The notes beneath the pieces were generated by a model that was not told where the DNA came from, did no database searches, and saw only the letters and a program-made list of their open reading frames with translations. Both the position numbers and the translations under genes were made by a program. Positions 1 through 7,090 of a stretch of DNA of 33,740 bases are shown one piece after another. Each line of letters opens with the position of its first letter. Within the stretch, counting starts at the first letter, position 1. Source of the DNA: Mycobacteriales bacterium (lineage in GTDB: Bacteria; Actinomycetota; Actinomycetes; BP-191); NCBI GenBank assembly GCA_035714365.1, contig DASTMB010000081.1, positions 1-33,740 of the forward strand, written 5' to 3'.

Positions 1-135
1 GCCACGGTCCCGCGACTCCCCCGCCCGGTCCCGGCCGCGGCCCCTGTCGGGCGGGGCCGGTGCGGTTTGTTCTCTCAGCCCCTCTTCAGGTTCGCGTGCC
101 ACCGTGGCCGCAGTCGCCTGATGAAGGAGCCGCTC

Positions 136-744
136 GTGGACGCCGTCGAGCCCGCCACCCGCCCCGCCCGCCGCCGCGCGTACGCCGCCGCGCTCGTCGG
201 CACCGGCCTCCTCGCCGGTGTCGTCGTCGCGGGGCTGAACGTCGCCAGCGCGCAGACCCCCACCCCCACGCCGAGCGTCCCGCCGAAGGCGGGGGCGCCG
301 CACCTGCCCGGCCCGCACGGGCGGCACGGCGGTCGCGACGGCGGCCTGCGCGGGGCGCTGCACGGCGAGTTCACGACCCGCAAGCCGGGCGGCGGTTTCC
401 AGACGATGGCGATGCAGGTCGGCGAGGCCACCGCCGTGAGCGCCACGTCGATCACGGTCAGGAGCGAGGACGGCTTCAGCCGGACGTACGCCGTCGGCGA
501 CGGGACGCTGGTCAACGCCGGCGACAGCGGCATCGCGGACGTCAAGACCGGCGACCAGGTGCACGTGCTCGCGACGGTCTCCGGCGGGACGGCGACGGCG
601 GTCAAGGTCGGCGACGTGACGCGGATCCGCGAGCTGCGCGGCCGGTGGCGCCCCGCCCCCGGCGGCCCCCGGATGCCCGGCGGCCCCGGCGCACCCGGTG
701 CCCCCGGCGCACCCGGCGCTTCCGGCGCGGAGTCGGAGATCTGA
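136..744 (+). CDS. Exported/anchored DUF5666-like protein with collagen-like tail
   Basis: Predicted 202 aa. I chose the GTG at 136 because AAGGAG (124-129) lies six bases before it; the in-frame ATG at 121 has no ribosome site. An Arg-rich start and a hydrophobic stretch (about residues 15-36, ending near ASAQT) look like a signal peptide or N-terminal anchor. A Pro/Gly/His-rich linker follows. The middle is a small beta-type domain with the pattern 'AVSATSITVRSEDGFSRTY ... VKTGDQVHV', which resembles DUF5666 modules of exported actinobacterial proteins. The C-terminus is Gly-X-Y-like (GGP, GAP, GAP, GAP, GAS), reminiscent of a short collagen-like stalk. No catalytic residues are visible. 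Its role is unknown, presumably envelope-associated. It faces the minus-strand acetyltransferase convergently. Confidence 0.75.
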   Translation: MDAVEPATRPARRRAYAAALVGTGLLAGVVVAGLNVASAQTPTPTPSVPPKAGAPHLPGPHGRHGGRDGGLRGALHGEFTTRKPGGGFQTMAMQVGEATAVSATSITVRSEDGFSRTYAVGDGTLVNAGDSGIADVKTGDQVHVLATVSGGTATAVKVGDVTRIRELRGRWRPAPGGPRMPGGPGAPGAPGAPGASGAESEI

Positions 745-859
745 CGCGGCGCTCGCCGCGGCGGCGTGGCCGCGGCGGGCTCCGTCGCGAGCACCAGCAG
801 AAGCTCGAGGTCCCGTCGACCCTGCCGCCCGGCCCTGGGAGCGGCCTGGGCGCGGGCGG

Positions 860-1282
860 TCAGCCGTTCGTGAGGTCCCAGTCGACCATGATCGTCGGCC
901 CGCGGTCGCGGCCGCCGGCGGCGGCGTAGGTACGGCGGGCGGCGGCGTTGCCCTCCTCGGTGAGCACCCACATGCCGTAGCAGCCGCGTTCCCGGCCCAG
1001 GTCGGCGAGCGCTGCGGTGAGCGCCCGCCCGACGCCGCGGCCGCGCGCCTCCTCCGCCACGCCGAGCTCGTAGAGGAACAGCTCGGTCCCCTTGTCCGGG
1101 TGCGTCGCCTCCACCCCGCTGACGAACCCGACCGCGTCCGCGCCGTCGAACGCCATCAGCAGGTGGTGCCCGGGCTCGTTCAGGAACCGGCGGGTCGCGT
1201 CGGGGAGCGGCGGGTGGTCGAACAGCCGCGCGGCGGCGGCGACCACCACCTCGTCACCCGGCCCGAGGCGGCGGATCTCCAC
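860..1282 (-). CDS. GNAT-family N-acetyltransferase
   Basis: 140 aa with a GTG start, one base after the stop of the upstream esterase gene, so translation is probably coupled. The GNAT core is visible: strand beta4 'ELFLYELGVAEEARGRGVGRAL', with the acetyl-CoA-binding R-G-R-G-V-G-R-A motif around residues 80-88, then the alpha3/beta5 region 'GCYGMWVLTEEGNAAARRTY'. The pattern 'FLYELGVAEEARGRGVG ... WVLTEEGNAAA' recalls the AAC(3)-I aminoglycoside acetyltransferase branch, but only at motif level, so the substrate cannot be assigned. It is a cytosolic enzyme transferring acetyl from acetyl-CoA to an amine. Pairing with a secreted esterase gives no clear pathway. Confidence 0.85.
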   Translation of the reverse strand: MEIRRLGPGDEVVVAAAARLFDHPPLPDATRRFLNEPGHHLLMAFDGADAVGFVSGVEATHPDKGTELFLYELGVAEEARGRGVGRALTAALADLGRERGCYGMWVLTEEGNAAARRTYAAAGGRDRGPTIMVDWDLTNG

Positions 1283-1283
1283 G

Positions 1284-2069
1284 TCAGCCGTAGACGACGT
1301 ACCCGCCGGCGACGACCGCGCGCGACGACGTGCCGGTGGCGAAGAAGTCCCGCAGGTACGTCGTCGCGCTCGGCGGCCACGCGTGCTTGAGGCCGCTGAC
1401 GCTGACCAGCTTGTAGTCGAGCGTGGTCGTGCCCGCCGTCTCGGCGTACGCCGCCGGGAACGTCACCGCGCAGTACGTCGAGTACCCGCCGTTGTACGGC
1501 ACGACGGTGTCGGCGGTGCCGTGGATGTGGCGGACGTGGGCGAGACCGTTCGAGCAGGGGGCGACGAGGGTGCCGGCGACGCTGCTGACGCGGCGGAACA
1601 CCTCCGGGTGCTCGCACCCGGCGCGCAGCGCGAGCATCCCGCCGTTGGAGAACCCGGCCAGGTAGACCGGCCCGTAGTGGCCGCGGCGGCGCAGGCTGAC
1701 GACGACGTCGAGGAGGTAGCGGACGTCGTCGACGCCGTTGCTCATCGCGGTAGAGCAGCAGCCGCCGGCGTTCCACGTCTTCGTCGGCGACTCGCCGTAG
1801 ACGATCGTCCAGCCCATCGACGTGCCGACGTGGTCGAAGCCGGTCTGCGCGGCGAGCGTCGCCGAGGAGTTGTACATGCCGTGCAGCAGGACGACGTTCG
1901 GCGAGGTGGTGCCGAGGGTGCCGCGCTGCTCGACGCTGATCGAGTAGCGGCGGCCGGACGCGAGCGACACGGAGTACGCCGCGTGCGCCGGCGCGGGCAG
2001 CAGCGCCACCGCCGCGCATGCGGCGGCCAGGGTGGCGACGGTACGTGCGAGACGCCGGACTGCGTGCAC
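1284..2069 (-). CDS. Secreted alpha/beta hydrolase, PHB-depolymerase/LpqC-like esterase
   Basis: 261 aa from a GTG start with a purine-rich GGGGGAG just upstream. Residues 1-30 form a signal peptide (RR, hydrophobic core, APAHA cleavage region). The catalytic triad of this family is present: the nucleophile in G-F-S-N-G-G (Ser141), Asp187 in HGTADTVVP and His229 in LKHAWP; LLHGMYN (61-67) is the oxyanion-hole region. Cysteines at 104, 105, 152, 172 and 200 suit an exported, disulfide-bonded enzyme. Related proteins hydrolyse polyester, feruloyl or acetyl-xylan esters outside the cell; the actual substrate is unknown. A TACGCT -10 lies at 2107-2102 on the minus strand, about 35 nt upstream. 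It is the first gene of a two-gene unit with the acetyltransferase. Confidence 0.85.
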   Translation of the reverse strand: MHAVRRLARTVATLAAACAAVALLPAPAHAAYSVSLASGRRYSISVEQRGTLGTTSPNVVLLHGMYNSSATLAAQTGFDHVGTSMGWTIVYGESPTKTWNAGGCCSTAMSNGVDDVRYLLDVVVSLRRRGHYGPVYLAGFSNGGMLALRAGCEHPEVFRRVSSVAGTLVAPCSNGLAHVRHIHGTADTVVPYNGGYSTYCAVTFPAAYAETAGTTTLDYKLVSVSGLKHAWPPSATTYLRDFFATGTSSRAVVAGGYVVYG

Positions 2070-2101
2070 CTGCTCCCCCGGGTGGGTCGGGTTCGACCCC
2101 G

Positions 2102-2107
2102 AGCGTA
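2102..2107 (-). promoter_or_regulatory. -10 box TACGCT for the esterase/GNAT pair
   Basis: Read on the minus strand, TACGCT matches the TANNNT actinobacterial -10 pattern and would give a leader of roughly 25 nt before the GTG at 2069. No convincing -35 is seen. Confidence 0.4.
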
Positions 2108-2125
2108 CCCGGCGAAGGGGACGGA

Positions 2126-2329
2126 TCAGTAGTTACCGACCAGACAGCCCTGCCCGACGTAGACGAGGCAGACCAGCATGCCGCAGTCCAGCTCGTCCTC
2201 GTGGCACGGCGGGTGGCAGGAGAAGTCGACCGGGCCGGTGCAGACGCCGCCCGGGGACGGCGGTTCGGCGGCGGTGGCCGGGAGGGCGAGCGCGAGGGCG
2301 AGGCCGGCGGCGGCGAGGAGTCGGGTCAT
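2126..2329 (-). CDS. Small exported six-cysteine protein
   Basis: 67 aa with an ATG start. Residues 1-21 are a clear signal peptide (MTRLLAAAGLALALALPATAA), leaving a mature peptide of about 46 residues. It contains six cysteines (30, 38, 42, 49, 54, 62), enough for three disulfides, plus two His and several acidic residues. I recognise no family. The size, export and cysteine density resemble disulfide-stabilised inhibitors, toxins or carrier peptides, but nothing in the sequence decides between these. It is divergent from a secreted trypsin-like protease 89 bases away, so a link to that enzyme, for example as an inhibitor, is a reasonable guess only. No strong ribosome site precedes it; CAGACT seven bases before the ATG may be a -10 for a leaderless transcript. 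Confidence 0.65.
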   Translation of the reverse strand: MTRLLAAAGLALALALPATAAEPPSPGGVCTGPVDFSCHPPCHEDELDCGMLVCLVYVGQGCLVGNY

Positions 2330-2372
2330 GGCGGCGGAGTCTGCCGCTCTGGCCGTTCCGGGCGCAACGCCG

Positions 2373-2378
2373 TACCGT
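2373..2378 (+). promoter_or_regulatory. -10 box TACCGT for the trypsin-like protease
   Basis: TACCGT fits TANNNT and would start RNA near 2385, leaving a 34-nt leader that contains the strong ribosome site AGGAGGA (2404-2410). No good -35 is visible. Confidence 0.4.
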
Positions 2379-2418
2379 GGCTGGTCCGCTGTGCCCTACA
2401 CACAGGAGGAACCCCCGC

Positions 2419-3231
2419 ATGCCCAGCCGTGCCCCGCTCGCCGCCGCCGCGCTCGCCGCGGCCGCGACCCTGCTCTCCACCCCGCAGCCCGCCAGTGCGT
2501 GGGCGCCCGCCGGCAGCGCGCCGATCCACCCCGGCGTGCAGACCGTCACCGGCGGCAGCAACCAGTGCACCGCGAACTTCGTGTTCAGCGACAGCGCCGG
2601 CAACGTCTACATCGGCCAGGCCGCCCACTGCGCCTCCCGCGGCGCCGCCACCGACACCAACGGCTGCACCACGCCGTCCATGGGCCTCAACACCAACGTC
2701 TCCGTCGGCGGCGCCTCCCGCACCGGCAAGCTCGTCTACAGCTCGTGGCTGACCATGCAGGCCCGCCACGAGACCAACACCTACCCCTGCCAGTACAACG
2801 ACTTCGCGCTGGTCAAGCTCGACGCCGCCGACGTGGGGCGGGTCAACCCGTCGGTGCCGTTCTGGGGCGGCCCGCGCGCGGTGCGGTCCGGGCCGCTGGT
2901 GCGCGGCGAGCAGGTCGTGTCGTACGGCAACTCCGGCCTGCGCTTCGGCATCACCACGCTGAGCCCGAAGCAGGGCGTCGCGCTCGGTACCGCCGGCTAC
3001 GGCTGGACCCACCCGCTCTACACCGCCACCCCGGGCATCCCCGGCGACTCGGGCAGCGGGTTCATGGACGCCAACGGCGACGCGTTCGGCGTGCTGAGCA
3101 CGATCAGCGCGCTGACCACGAACAACGCCGGCGACCTGAAGAGCGAGCTCGACTACATGCACGCCTACTCGACGTTCACCTCGGTGAACCTCGTGCCCGG
3201 CGACGTGCAGTTCACCGGCCCGCTGCCGTAG
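2419..3231 (+). CDS. Secreted trypsin-like (S1) serine protease
   Basis: 270 aa. The ATG at 2419 is fixed by AGGAGGA at 2404-2410. Residues 1-27 form a signal peptide ending at PASA. The chymotrypsin-fold triad is readable: His70 in G-Q-A-A-H-C, Asp128 in Y-N-D-F-A-L-V, and Ser211 in G-D-S-G-S-G. Cysteines at 50, 71, 83 and 124 can form the usual histidine-loop disulfides. There is almost no pro-region between the signal peptide and the catalytic domain, unlike streptogrisin-type proteases, so activation may need only signal removal. It probably degrades extracellular protein; specificity cannot be read. It is divergent from a six-cysteine exported mini-protein and ends four bases from the convergent exported protein at 3236. 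Confidence 0.9.
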   Translation: MPSRAPLAAAALAAAATLLSTPQPASAWAPAGSAPIHPGVQTVTGGSNQCTANFVFSDSAGNVYIGQAAHCASRGAATDTNGCTTPSMGLNTNVSVGGASRTGKLVYSSWLTMQARHETNTYPCQYNDFALVKLDAADVGRVNPSVPFWGGPRAVRSGPLVRGEQVVSYGNSGLRFGITTLSPKQGVALGTAGYGWTHPLYTATPGIPGDSGSGFMDANGDAFGVLSTISALTTNNAGDLKSELDYMHAYSTFTSVNLVPGDVQFTGPLP

Positions 3232-3235
3232 CCGC

Positions 3236-3847
3236 TCAGCCCGCCGAGATCATCAGCGAGCAGACCGGCGTCGGCGTGCTGCTGGCGGGGACGAGGGCAC
3301 CGGTGGTCTGGCCGGTGTCCGGGTCGACCCAGTTCGCGTCGTAGAGCCAGTCGTTGGTGCTGTTGCCGTCGACGTCGATGACTGCCGAGCAGAGGTACTG
3401 GTCGGCCGTGACGGCGGCGTGGTACGACACCGGCCCCTGCGAGAACAGCACCCCTGTGCCGCTGGCGGGCGGCGCGCCGGTGTCCGGACCGGGTCCGGGG
3501 TAGCTGTACCGCCCGTCGGGCGCGGCGTAGTTGTAGGTGCCGGTGAACTGGATCCAGCAGAGCAAGGTGCCGCTGCTCACCCGCGGCGGTTGCGTCGGGA
3601 TCCCGGGAAGTCCGCTCGGCGGAACCCCGATCGGGAACGCGTCGCCGAGGTCGCCGACGACCAACGGACCGGCGACGAGGTGGCCGACGTTGACGGTCTC
3701 GTCCGGGATCACCTGGCCGGACGGGTCGTTCGTCGTCACGGCGGTACACACCGACCCGGCGAGCGGCTCGCCCTGCGCGTGCGCGGCCGGCGCCGTCAGC
3801 AACGCGCCACCCAGCGCCAGGATGCCGACCGCGTGGAGTGCTCTCAT
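3236..3847 (-). CDS. Exported protein of unknown function with four cysteines
   Basis: 203 aa from the ATG at 3847. A longer frame begins at 3901, but its extra 18 residues are an Arg-run that does not look like a signal peptide, so I use the internal ATG. It is preceded by a weak AAGGCGGG. Residues 1-24 are a signal peptide ending AHA. The mature part is Pro/Gly/Ser/Thr-rich, with four cysteines (34, 97, 153, 196). An aspartate-rich stretch, D158-V-D-G-N-S-T-N-D-W, looks like a calcium-binding loop but has no visible partner helices. I recognise no family. It may be a wall-associated or secreted beta-sandwich protein; function unknown. Confidence 0.65.
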   Translation of the reverse strand: MRALHAVGILALGGALLTAPAAHAQGEPLAGSVCTAVTTNDPSGQVIPDETVNVGHLVAGPLVVGDLGDAFPIGVPPSGLPGIPTQPPRVSSGTLLCWIQFTGTYNYAAPDGRYSYPGPGPDTGAPPASGTGVLFSQGPVSYHAAVTADQYLCSAVIDVDGNSTNDWLYDANWVDPDTGQTTGALVPASSTPTPVCSLMISAG

Positions 3848-3928
3848 GGCTGCCCGCCTTCGCCGACGGCGCCTGCCGCGGGCCGCCCGCGCGCCGTTCA
3901 CCCCCTACACGCGCGGACGGCGCGGTCC

Positions 3929-4921
3929 TTACACGTCCGGGCCGGTGGCCGGGCGGCGCAGCCGCAGCTCGAGCTCGGTGGCGAGGCGCGTGCCGGGGTC
4001 GTCCAGCGACAGGCCGGAGAGCTCCTCGATCCGCCGCAGGCGGTACCGGAACGTCTTCGGGTGGATGTAGACGGCCGCCGCCGCGGTCGCGACGTCGCCG
4101 TGCGCGTCGAGGTACGCGCGCAGCGTCGCCCGGTACGCGGTGCGCCGCGCGGCGTCGTGCGCGGCCAGCCGCGCCACGCCCCCGCCGTCGACCGGCGGCA
4201 CCCGGCGCAGCGCGTCGCGCAGCGCCACGAACGTCGCCTCCGTGCGCACCTGCTCGAACGCCGTCACGCCCGGCCGTCCCGCCCGCAACGCGAGCACGGC
4301 GAGGCGGCGCGAGGCGGCCGCGTCGGCGGCGGGCACGGCCGGGCCGGTGGCGGCGCGGACGGCGACGCCGAGCGCGGCCGCGGCGGCCAGCACGGCGCGG
4401 CCGGCCGCGGCGGGCACGGGGTCGCCGGTGAGCGGCACCGTCGCGTGCGCGAACGGCCCGGCGCCGGCCGGGACGACCGGGCCGCACTCCCGCAACGACT
4501 GCGCGACGAGCGCGGCGAGCTGCCGCCCGGTCGCCGGGGCGGCCGCCGCGAACGCGACCGCCGTCGTCGTCGCGGGTCCGGCCACCGCGCGCGCGGGCGG
4601 CGGCGGGCAGGTCAGGGCGAGGCGGCAGAGCAGCCGTTCGCCGGGGTCGCCGAGGTCGAGCCCGGACACCTCGACGAGGCGGCGCAGCCGGTACCGGAAC
4701 GTGTTGGCGTGCACGCCGAGCACCGCCGCCGCGCGGACGACGTTGCCGAACGAGTCGAAGTACGCCGCCAGCGTCGGCAGGTACGCCGTGCCGCGCGCCG
4801 CGTCCTCCGCGCGCAGCACGGCGAGCCGCGGCGGCCGCAGCCGCTCCTCCGCGAGCACCTCGCCGCACACCGCCGCGACCGCGGTCACCGGTCCCGGCTC
4901 GCGCCGTTGCGCCACCGTCAT
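3929..4921 (-). CDS. PucR/CdaR-type regulator with two HTH domains
   Basis: 330 aa, ATG start, ribosome site GGAGGGG just upstream. The protein carries two copies of the PucR C-terminal helix-turn-helix domain. Residues 43-103 and 259-319 align over 61 positions without a gap and share A-Y, G-N/D-V, H-x-x-T-F-R-Y-R-L-R-R and S-G-L-x-L-x-D-P-G-x-R-L. Between them (about 110-250) is an Ala-rich region where a CdaR GGDEF-like domain would normally sit. PucR-type proteins are transcription factors, usually with a single C-terminal HTH. The doubled form suggests one chain binding two half-sites or bridging operators. No target is evident; neighbours are an exported protein and, divergently, rsbQ. 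A 14-bp inverted repeat in the shared upstream gap (5017-5053) is a possible operator. Confidence 0.85.
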   Translation of the reverse strand: MTVAQRREPGPVTAVAAVCGEVLAEERLRPPRLAVLRAEDAARGTAYLPTLAAYFDSFGNVVRAAAVLGVHANTFRYRLRRLVEVSGLDLGDPGERLLCRLALTCPPPPARAVAGPATTTAVAFAAAAPATGRQLAALVAQSLRECGPVVPAGAGPFAHATVPLTGDPVPAAAGRAVLAAAAALGVAVRAATGPAVPAADAAASRRLAVLALRAGRPGVTAFEQVRTEATFVALRDALRRVPPVDGGGVARLAAHDAARRTAYRATLRAYLDAHGDVATAAAAVYIHPKTFRYRLRRIEELSGLSLDDPGTRLATELELRLRRPATGPDV

Positions 4922-5016
4922 CGCGATCCCCTCCGCTGGCAGTACGCGCCGCGGCGGGGATTCCTTCGGTCGGACTCGCGCTCAACACCGCACCCCCGCG
5001 GTGCCGATCACGATCT

Positions 5017-5053
5017 GGAACGGCCGCGCGCTCCCCCCGCGCGCGGCCGTTCC
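5017..5053. repeat. 14-bp perfect inverted repeat upstream of rsbQ
   Basis: Arms at 5017-5030 (GGAACGGCCGCGCG) and 5040-5053 are exact reverse complements around a nine-base loop. It sits between two divergent genes, so no gene ends here that would need a terminator. It lies 15 bases upstream of the rsbQ -10, where an operator would act. A terminator for an unseen transcript is the alternative. Confidence 0.5.
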
Positions 5054-5067
5054 TCCCGTTCCCGGGT

Positions 5068-5073
5068 TAGCCT
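5068..5073 (+). promoter_or_regulatory. -10 box TAGCCT of leaderless rsbQ
   Basis: TAGCCT matches TANNNT and is followed by exactly six bases and then the GTG at 5080, so the RNA should begin at or next to the start codon. No ribosome site is present, which agrees with leaderless translation and favours GTG 5080 over GTG 5074. Confidence 0.6.
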
Positions 5074-5079
5074 GTGGCC

Positions 5080-5874
5080 GTGGACGTCCTGGCCAGGCAC
5101 AACGTGCACGTGACGGGGGACCCGGACGGGCAGCCGATGGTCTTCGCGCACGGTTTCGGCTGCGACCAGAACATGTGGCGGTTCGTGGCGCCGCGGTTCG
5201 CGGACCGGTTCCGGGTCGTGCTGTTCGACCACGTCGGCAGCGGCGGCTCCGACCTGTCCGCGTACGACCCCGAGCGGTACGCGTCGCTGCACGGCTACGC
5301 GCGCGACGTGGTCGAGATCTGCCACGCGCTCGACCTGCGCGACGTCGTCTTCGTCGGCCACTCCGTCTCCGCGATGGTCGGCGTGCTCGCCGCCGCGGCC
5401 GAGCCGGGGCTGTTCGCGAAGCTGGTGCTCGTCGGCCCGTCGCCGCGGTACATCGACGACGCGGCGTACACGGGCGGGTTCTCCGAGAACGACATCGGCG
5501 AGCTGCTCGACTCGCTGGACAGCAACTACCTCGGCTGGTCGTCCGCGATGGCGCCCGTGATCATGGGCAACGCCGACCGGCCCGAGCTCGGCGAGGAGCT
5601 GACCGCGTCGTTCTGCCGCACCGACCCGGCGATCGCGCGCGACTTCGCGCGGGTGACGTTCCTCTCCGACAACCGCGGCGACCTCGCGCGCGTCGAGACG
5701 CCGGCGCTCGTGCTCCAGTGCACCGACGACGTCATCGCGCCCGTCGCCGTCGGCGAGTACGTCGCCTCGACCATGCCGAACGCCTCCCTCGTGCTGCTCG
5801 ACGCGACCGGCCACTGCCCGAACCTCAGCGCGCCGGACGCGACCTCCGACGCGATCGCGGCGTTCGTCGCGTGA
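5080..5874 (+). CDS. rsbQ: RsbQ-like alpha/beta hydrolase, energy-stress activator
   Basis: 264 aa. It shares long characteristic stretches with RsbQ: AHGFGCDQNMW, FDHVGSGGSDLSAYD, VFVGHSVSAM and LQCTDDVIAP. The catalytic triad is Ser95 (G-H-S-V-S), Asp217 and His245 (A-T-G-H-C-P), close to the Bacillus subtilis positions. RsbQ is a cytosolic hydrolase that binds a small hydrophobic ligand and is needed by the phosphatase RsbP to activate the general stress response on energy depletion. The gene 13 bases downstream is a PAS-PP2C phosphatase, so the pair repeats the Bacillus rsbQP arrangement in reverse order. The start is set by the leaderless promoter box at 5068. The ligand is unknown; homologous plant KAI2/D14 proteins are hormone receptors. 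Confidence 0.9.
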   Translation: MDVLARHNVHVTGDPDGQPMVFAHGFGCDQNMWRFVAPRFADRFRVVLFDHVGSGGSDLSAYDPERYASLHGYARDVVEICHALDLRDVVFVGHSVSAMVGVLAAAAEPGLFAKLVLVGPSPRYIDDAAYTGGFSENDIGELLDSLDSNYLGWSSAMAPVIMGNADRPELGEELTASFCRTDPAIARDFARVTFLSDNRGDLARVETPALVLQCTDDVIAPVAVGEYVASTMPNASLVLLDATGHCPNLSAPDATSDAIAAFVA

Positions 5875-5887
5875 GGGCGGCGGCGCC

Positions 5888-7071
5888 GTGAGCGACCGCG
5901 CCCTCGAGGCGTTCCACGCCGCTCTGCTCGACGACGACCCGGCCGAGCTGTACGACCGCGCGCCCTGCGGCTACCTCTCCACGACGCCGGACGGCGTCGT
6001 CGTCAAGGTCAACGCGACGTTCCTCACCTGGACCGGCCACGCGCGGGAACAGGTCGTCGGCCGGACGTTCGCGTCGCTGCTGTCGGCGGGCGGGCGGATC
6101 TACCACGAGACGCACTACGCGCCGCTGCTGCGGATGCGGGGCAGCGTCCGCGAGATCGCGTTGGAGATCGTGTGCGCCGACGGCTCGCGGCTGCCGGTGC
6201 TCGTGAACTCCGTCCTCGACCGCGCGGCCGACGGCACGCCGCGCGTCATCCGCACCGCCGTCTTCGACGCGACCGACCGGCGCGAGTACGAGCGCGAGCT
6301 GCTGCGCGCCAAGCGGCGCGCCGAGGAGTCGGAGGCGAACGCGCTGGTGCTGGCGCGGACGTTGCAGCGCACGCTGATCCCGCCGACGCCGCCGGAGGTG
6401 CCCGGCCTCGACGTCGCGGCGGCGTACCGGCGCCGGCCGGCGACGGGCGCGAGGTCGGCGGCGACTTCTACGACGTGTTCGAGGTCGGGCCCGGCGACTG
6501 GGTCGTCGCGATCGGCGACGTCTGCGGCAAGGGCGTCGACGCCGCCGTCGTCACCGCCGTCGCGCGGTACACGCTGCGCGCCGCGGCCGTCCGCGTCACC
6601 TCCCCCGCCGAGGCGCTGGCGATCCTCGACGACGTGCTGCGGCGGCACGAGACCGACCGGTTCTGCACCGTCGCGCTGCTGCGGCTGCGCGAGCACGACG
6701 GCGGCTGGACCGCGACCGTCTCCTCCGGCGGCCACCCGCGGCCGTTGCTGCTGCGGCCCGGCGCGGCGCCGGAGTGGTTCGGGCCGGAGGGGTCGCTGAT
6801 CGGCGTGCTGGACGGGGCGGCGTTCGAGGACGCGTCGACCGAGCTGCGTCCCGGCGACGCGCTCGTGCTCTACACCGACGGCGTCACCGAGGCGCGCAGG
6901 GACGGCGAGTTCTACGGCGAGGCGCGGCTGGTCGACCGGGCCGTGCGGTCGGCCGTCGCCGCGGCAACGATCGCCGAGGAGCTCTGCACCGACGTCGTCG
7001 ACTTCCAGCGCGGCGACGCGCGCGACGACATCGCGATCGTGGCCGTGCGCGTGCCGGCGCCGGAGGGCTGA
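5888..7071 (+). pseudogene. rsbP: RsbP-like PAS-PP2C phosphatase, interrupted by a frameshift
   Basis: Frame one (GTG 5888) encodes a PAS domain (about residues 15-135: 'RAPCGYLSTTPDGVVVKVNATFL ... FDATDRREYERELLRAKRRAEE'), a coiled-coil linker and the start of the phosphatase domain 'TLIPPTPPEVPGLDVAAAYR'. Expected continuation 'PAGDGREVGGDFYDVF' is in another frame. The switch falls at 6428-6436, inside cggcgccggccggcg. From 6433 the second frame gives a full SpoIIE/PP2C-like domain (IGDVCGKGVDAA, SSGGHPRPLLL, LYTDGVTEAR, DDIAIVAVRV) to the stop at 7071. A one-base loss or two-base gain restores one chain of about 394 aa. RsbP dephosphorylates the anti-anti-sigma factor RsbV. The surrounding codons look intact, so this is either a recent mutation or a sequencing error in a GC repeat. 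Confidence 0.8.
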
Positions 7072-7090
7072 CCCCGGCGCCGGCCCCGCG

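Noticed and set aside
860-1282. Aminoglycoside 3-N-acetyltransferase resistance gene
   Set aside because: Only motif-level likeness to AAC(3)-I; many GNAT enzymes share it, so I keep the general family name.
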